Assembly: GCA_028040005.1 (NCBI GenBank)
Contig: JAOFKK010000024.1
Location: 1-12,975 of the forward strand
DNA: 12,975 bases
Reading direction: 5' to 3'
DNA from: Rickettsiales bacterium
GTDB lineage: Bacteria; Pseudomonadota; Alphaproteobacteria; Rickettsiales; UBA1997
Of the stretch, positions 12,923 through 12,975 are shown piece after piece. Numbering within the stretch: the stretch's first letter is position 1; the number at the start of each line of letters is the position of its first letter. Below the pieces are notes generated by a model. The model made no database searches, was not told where the DNA came from, and saw nothing but the letters and a program-made list of their open reading frames with translations. A program made the position numbers and the translations under genes.

Positions 12923-12975
12923 ATGAAAATCAATTATCTTCCACTTCCTGGTGATGATGCAGCGCCTGATTCCTT
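12923..12975 (+). CDS. Start of an unrecognised gene, cut by the right edge
   Basis: An ATG at 12923 opens a frame to the window end, reading MKINYLPLPGDDAAPDS. An AGGA (12916-12919) lies three bases before it, close for a Shine-Dalgarno site. The gap from lpdA to here holds the 14-bp inverted repeat and the minus-strand remnant, then an A/T-only stretch that could hold a promoter. Seventeen codons are too few to name a family. Confidence 0.45.
   Translation, partial: MKINYLPLPGDDAAPDS

Overview
The window is a compact, strongly AT-rich bacterial chromosome segment with short gaps, overlapping genes and few clear Shine-Dalgarno sites. Protein features (a Rickettsia-like NusA N-terminus, a short RNase D without HRDC domain, YggT, a short pyruvoyl-type Psd, a classical LpdA) suggest an alphaproteobacterium, perhaps host-associated and near the Rickettsiales. 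This is an inference from protein character and base composition, not a phylogenetic result. A TonB/ExbB/ExbD system under what looks like Fur control, plus OxyR with both redox cysteines, suggests a cell that scavenges iron and meets peroxide rather than a minimal endosymbiont.

Layout. (1) 1-1240, minus: the first 413 codons of nusA, running off the left edge. (2) 1331-2868, plus: nagZ and rnd, joined by a one-base stop/start overlap and divergent from nusA. (3) 2970-4487, plus: oxyR, then a small XRE-type regulator, each behind an AT-rich gap; a 13-bp direct repeat lies just before oxyR and again at its end. (4) 4488-4766: no gene; a bulged GC-rich hairpin, an AT-rich inverted repeat with a T run, and a 129-bp MITE-like element with 22-bp inverted ends close to bamB. 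(5) 8607 down to 4767, minus: a tight probable operon psd-yggT-ispH-dut-bamB. (6) 8767-9501, plus: an RluB/RsuA-family pseudouridine synthase. (7) 9572-11132, plus: two abutting 6-1-6 Fur-type boxes, then tonB-exbB-exbD. (8) 11236-12630, plus: lpdA with its own likely promoter. (9) 12631-12975: a perfect 14-bp inverted repeat, an unrecognised start-less coding remnant on the minus strand holding a third copy of the dispersed repeat, and the first 17 codons of an unrecognised plus-strand gene.

How the genes work together. The minus-strand operon mixes envelope functions (phosphatidylethanolamine synthesis, outer-membrane protein assembly, a YggT membrane protein) with isoprenoid synthesis (IspH) and dUTP removal. 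The tonB-exbB-exbD operon supplies the proton-driven energy converter for outer-membrane iron-complex receptors, none of which is encoded here. NagZ points to peptidoglycan turnover or recycling.

I found no CRISPR array, tRNA, rRNA, intact transposase or defence locus. The least explained material is the repeat layer: the GAGACCTTTG copies, the two TA-flanked inverted-repeat elements behind genes, and the coding remnants that contain the repeat in one fixed reading frame.
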